Below, piece after piece: positions 62,717-64,000 of a DNA stretch of 64,000 nucleotides (the first letter of the stretch is position 1; the number at the start of each line of letters is the position of its first letter). The position numbers and the translations under genes were made by a program. A model generated the notes under the pieces. It had not been told where the DNA came from. It saw only the letters and a list, made by a program, of their open reading frames with translations, and searched no databases. Origin of the DNA: JAEUMD01 sp050246945 (GTDB taxonomy: Bacteria; Pseudomonadota; Alphaproteobacteria; Rhizobiales; Hyphomicrobiaceae); NCBI GenBank assembly GCA_050246945.1, contig JBFWVC010000010.1, positions 124,001-188,000 on the forward strand. Direction: 5' to 3'.

Positions 62717-64000
62717 CGGAGGCGGTCTCCGAGCAGGAAATCCAATGCACGGTCGAGGCGGATATGTGGCATGGACAGCGGCTGCCCGTCCAAGGCGGCA
62801 AGCGGCAATCGCGGTGGCCGGAACCGGATCACGTCGATCTGCCGTTCACCGGCAGGCGCGGCTTCTAATGCCTCGATTGCCGCAGCCGGATCGTCGGGCA
62901 GGTCGCCTGGAAATACCGCCACTTCCGTGCTCCCGTCGAACACGCGCCCGTCGATGGTCTCGCCTGGAAGCGGCGTCCCCATGATACAGGCAAGCTCTTC
63001 GCTGCCACTCTTGACTTCCGCCTCCCGCGTGGCCCGCAGGGCAGCGATTGCCAGCACCTTCACCTCAGCACCGGCAGTCTGCGCGCGCGCTATCGCGCGG
63101 TCGGTGATGTGGCGCAAGAGAGCCTCTAGTCGGTCGTGGTCGGCATGGTGCAGGTGATCCGCCTTGGTCGCCGCGAACAGGAGATGATCGACGCGCTTGG
63201 CCAACAGCGACGAAAGCCACGAGTTGAGGCCCGGCCGGAATGCCTGCAACGCTCCCTCCAGCGCCCGTTCAAGGTCGTTGAGAGCGTCCGAGCCGCCGTT
63301 CAAGGCGCCCAAGGCGTCGACCAGCACGATCTGCCGGTCGATCCGGCTGAAATGATCGCGAAAGAAGGGCCGCACGATATGCGTCTTGTAGCTGTCATAG
63401 CGCCGCTGCAGGAGTGACGTCAGCGTCGCCCACCCTTCGCCCGGGTCACTGGTGTCGGATTTGGCTGCCAGCGGGAAGAACGTGAGCAGCGGTGAGCCCT
63501 CGTGGTCTCCCGGCATCAGGAAGCGCCCGGGCGAAAGCGTCGCGATCCCGCCATGCGCCGCTCGTGCCGCTGCCAGGTATTCGGTGAAGAGTTTTGCGCC
63601 CTCCAGCGCGATCTGCTCAGCGTCGCGTTGGTTCTCGTCCACCATCTCGACGCGGTCGAGGAACGCGATGAACGCCTGCGCAGTTGGATAGCTGCGGTGT
63701 GCGCCGACGTGTTCGAGCGTCTCTGCCACCCAATCCTGGTAGTCCTTTTCCAGGAGTGCAAGGTCCGTCAGCCACTCACCCGGATAATCGACGATATCGA
63801 CATGCAACTTTGCTGGTCCCAGCATCCGCCAAAGCGTGGCCGTCGGCTCGTATTCAATGGTCACCCGCAACTGAGATATGCGCCGTGTGGAAGAAGGCCA
63901 TTCTGGAGGATTGGTGGAAAGGGACGCCAGATGACGCTCGTAGTCGAAGCGGGGAACGGCGTCGTCGGGCTGCGGCTCAAGGAAGGCCCGCAGGATCCGC
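62713..64000 (-). CDS. ycjX: YcjX-family GTPase-like protein (DUF463), 5' end outside window
   Basis: The reading frame is open to the window end, so the N-terminal P-loop is not visible. The translation past 63870 continues with typical family sequence (STNPPEWPSSTRRISQLRVTIEY), so the TTG at 63870 is not the start. The C-terminal two thirds (for example DYPGEWLTDLALLEK, HLLFAATKADHLHH) are present. Partner of YcjF, translationally coupled. Confidence 0.92.
   Translation of the reverse strand, partial: RILRAFLEPQPDDAVPRFDYERHLASLSTNPPEWPSSTRRISQLRVTIEYEPTATLWRMLGPAKLHVDIVDYPGEWLTDLALLEKDYQDWVAETLEHVGAHRSYPTAQAFIAFLDRVEMVDENQRDAEQIALEGAKLFTEYLAAARAAHGGIATLSPGRFLMPGDHEGSPLLTFFPLAAKSDTSDPGEGWATLTSLLQRRYDSYKTHIVRPFFRDHFSRIDRQIVLVDALGALNGGSDALNDLERALEGALQAFRPGLNSWLSSLLAKRVDHLLFAATKADHLHHADHDRLEALLRHITDRAIARAQTAGAEVKVLAIAALRATREAEVKSGSEELACIMGTPLPGETIDGRVFDGSTEVAVFPGDLPDDPAAAIEALEAAPAGERQIDVIRFRPPRLPLAALDGQPLSMPHIRLDRALDFLLGDRLR

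Overview
The window looks like chromosome of a methylotrophic alphaproteobacterium of the Hyphomicrobiales, most like Hyphomicrobium. The evidence is a XoxF-type lanthanide methanol dehydrogenase with its cytochrome and accessory proteins, the formyltransferase/hydrolase complex (fhcBADC) of the tetrahydromethanopterin (H4MPT) C1 pathway, a set of H4MPT/methanofuran biosynthesis genes, Hyphomicrobiales-type porins and a large polar-growth-ring-like coiled-coil protein. The assignment rests on gene content only; there is no rRNA or other marker in the window, and no tRNA or CRISPR array was seen.

Layout. 0.4-5 kb: stress-related genes (katG, trxC-type thioredoxin, CBS-pair protein, YbaK-type tRNA-editing protein). 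5-10.4 kb: a DUF1194-type secreted protein, a pentapeptide-repeat protein, a membrane GGDEF-EAL protein, a 66-residue conserved protein, and between them a rearranged patch carrying pieces of two of these genes. 10.4-15.2 kb: fhcB-fhcA-fhcD-fhcC on the minus strand. 15.4-25.4 kb: the methanol oxidation island: MxaD-like SRPBCC protein, beta-propeller, two coupled exported proteins of unknown function, SoxYZ-like carrier, zinc metallohydrolase, xoxF, xoxG, xoxJ, rhodanese-like CW protein. 25.8-27 kb: orphan TadG-like vWA protein. 27.3-32.7 kb, minus strand: substrate-binding protein, beta-propeller, ABC ATPase, ABC-2 permease and a fifth exported protein, matching the lanthanide-uptake ABC systems known as Lut and PedA1A2BC. 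32.9-40.2 kb, plus strand: nine tightly packed genes starting with a DUF2380/3280-type protein and a second ABC importer and running without a break into methanofuran/H4MPT synthesis (mfnB, folB-like, mfnE-like kinase, DHPS-like, DUF447).

40.3-53.9 kb is housekeeping and cell-envelope: a possible chemotaxis-related protein, MFS permease, DgcA-type epimerase, a 1205-residue coiled-coil membrane protein, Hpt protein, ferredoxin and ferredoxin-NADP reductase, CelD/BcsL-type acyltransferase, a lipoprotein and a CoxE-like vWA protein. 54-60.6 kb holds four consecutive porin paralogues, each followed by its own hairpin terminator. 60.9-64 kb: a small membrane protein and the YcjF/YcjX pair, YcjX being cut by the window edge.

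Working together: methanol enters through porins and is oxidised in the periplasm by XoxF with a lanthanide and PQQ, electrons leave through XoxG, lanthanide is probably imported by the divergent ABC operon, and formaldehyde is carried on H4MPT to the Fhc complex, whose cofactors are made by the 36-40 kb genes. Dispersed hairpin repeats of about 100 bp sit in at least four intergenic regions.
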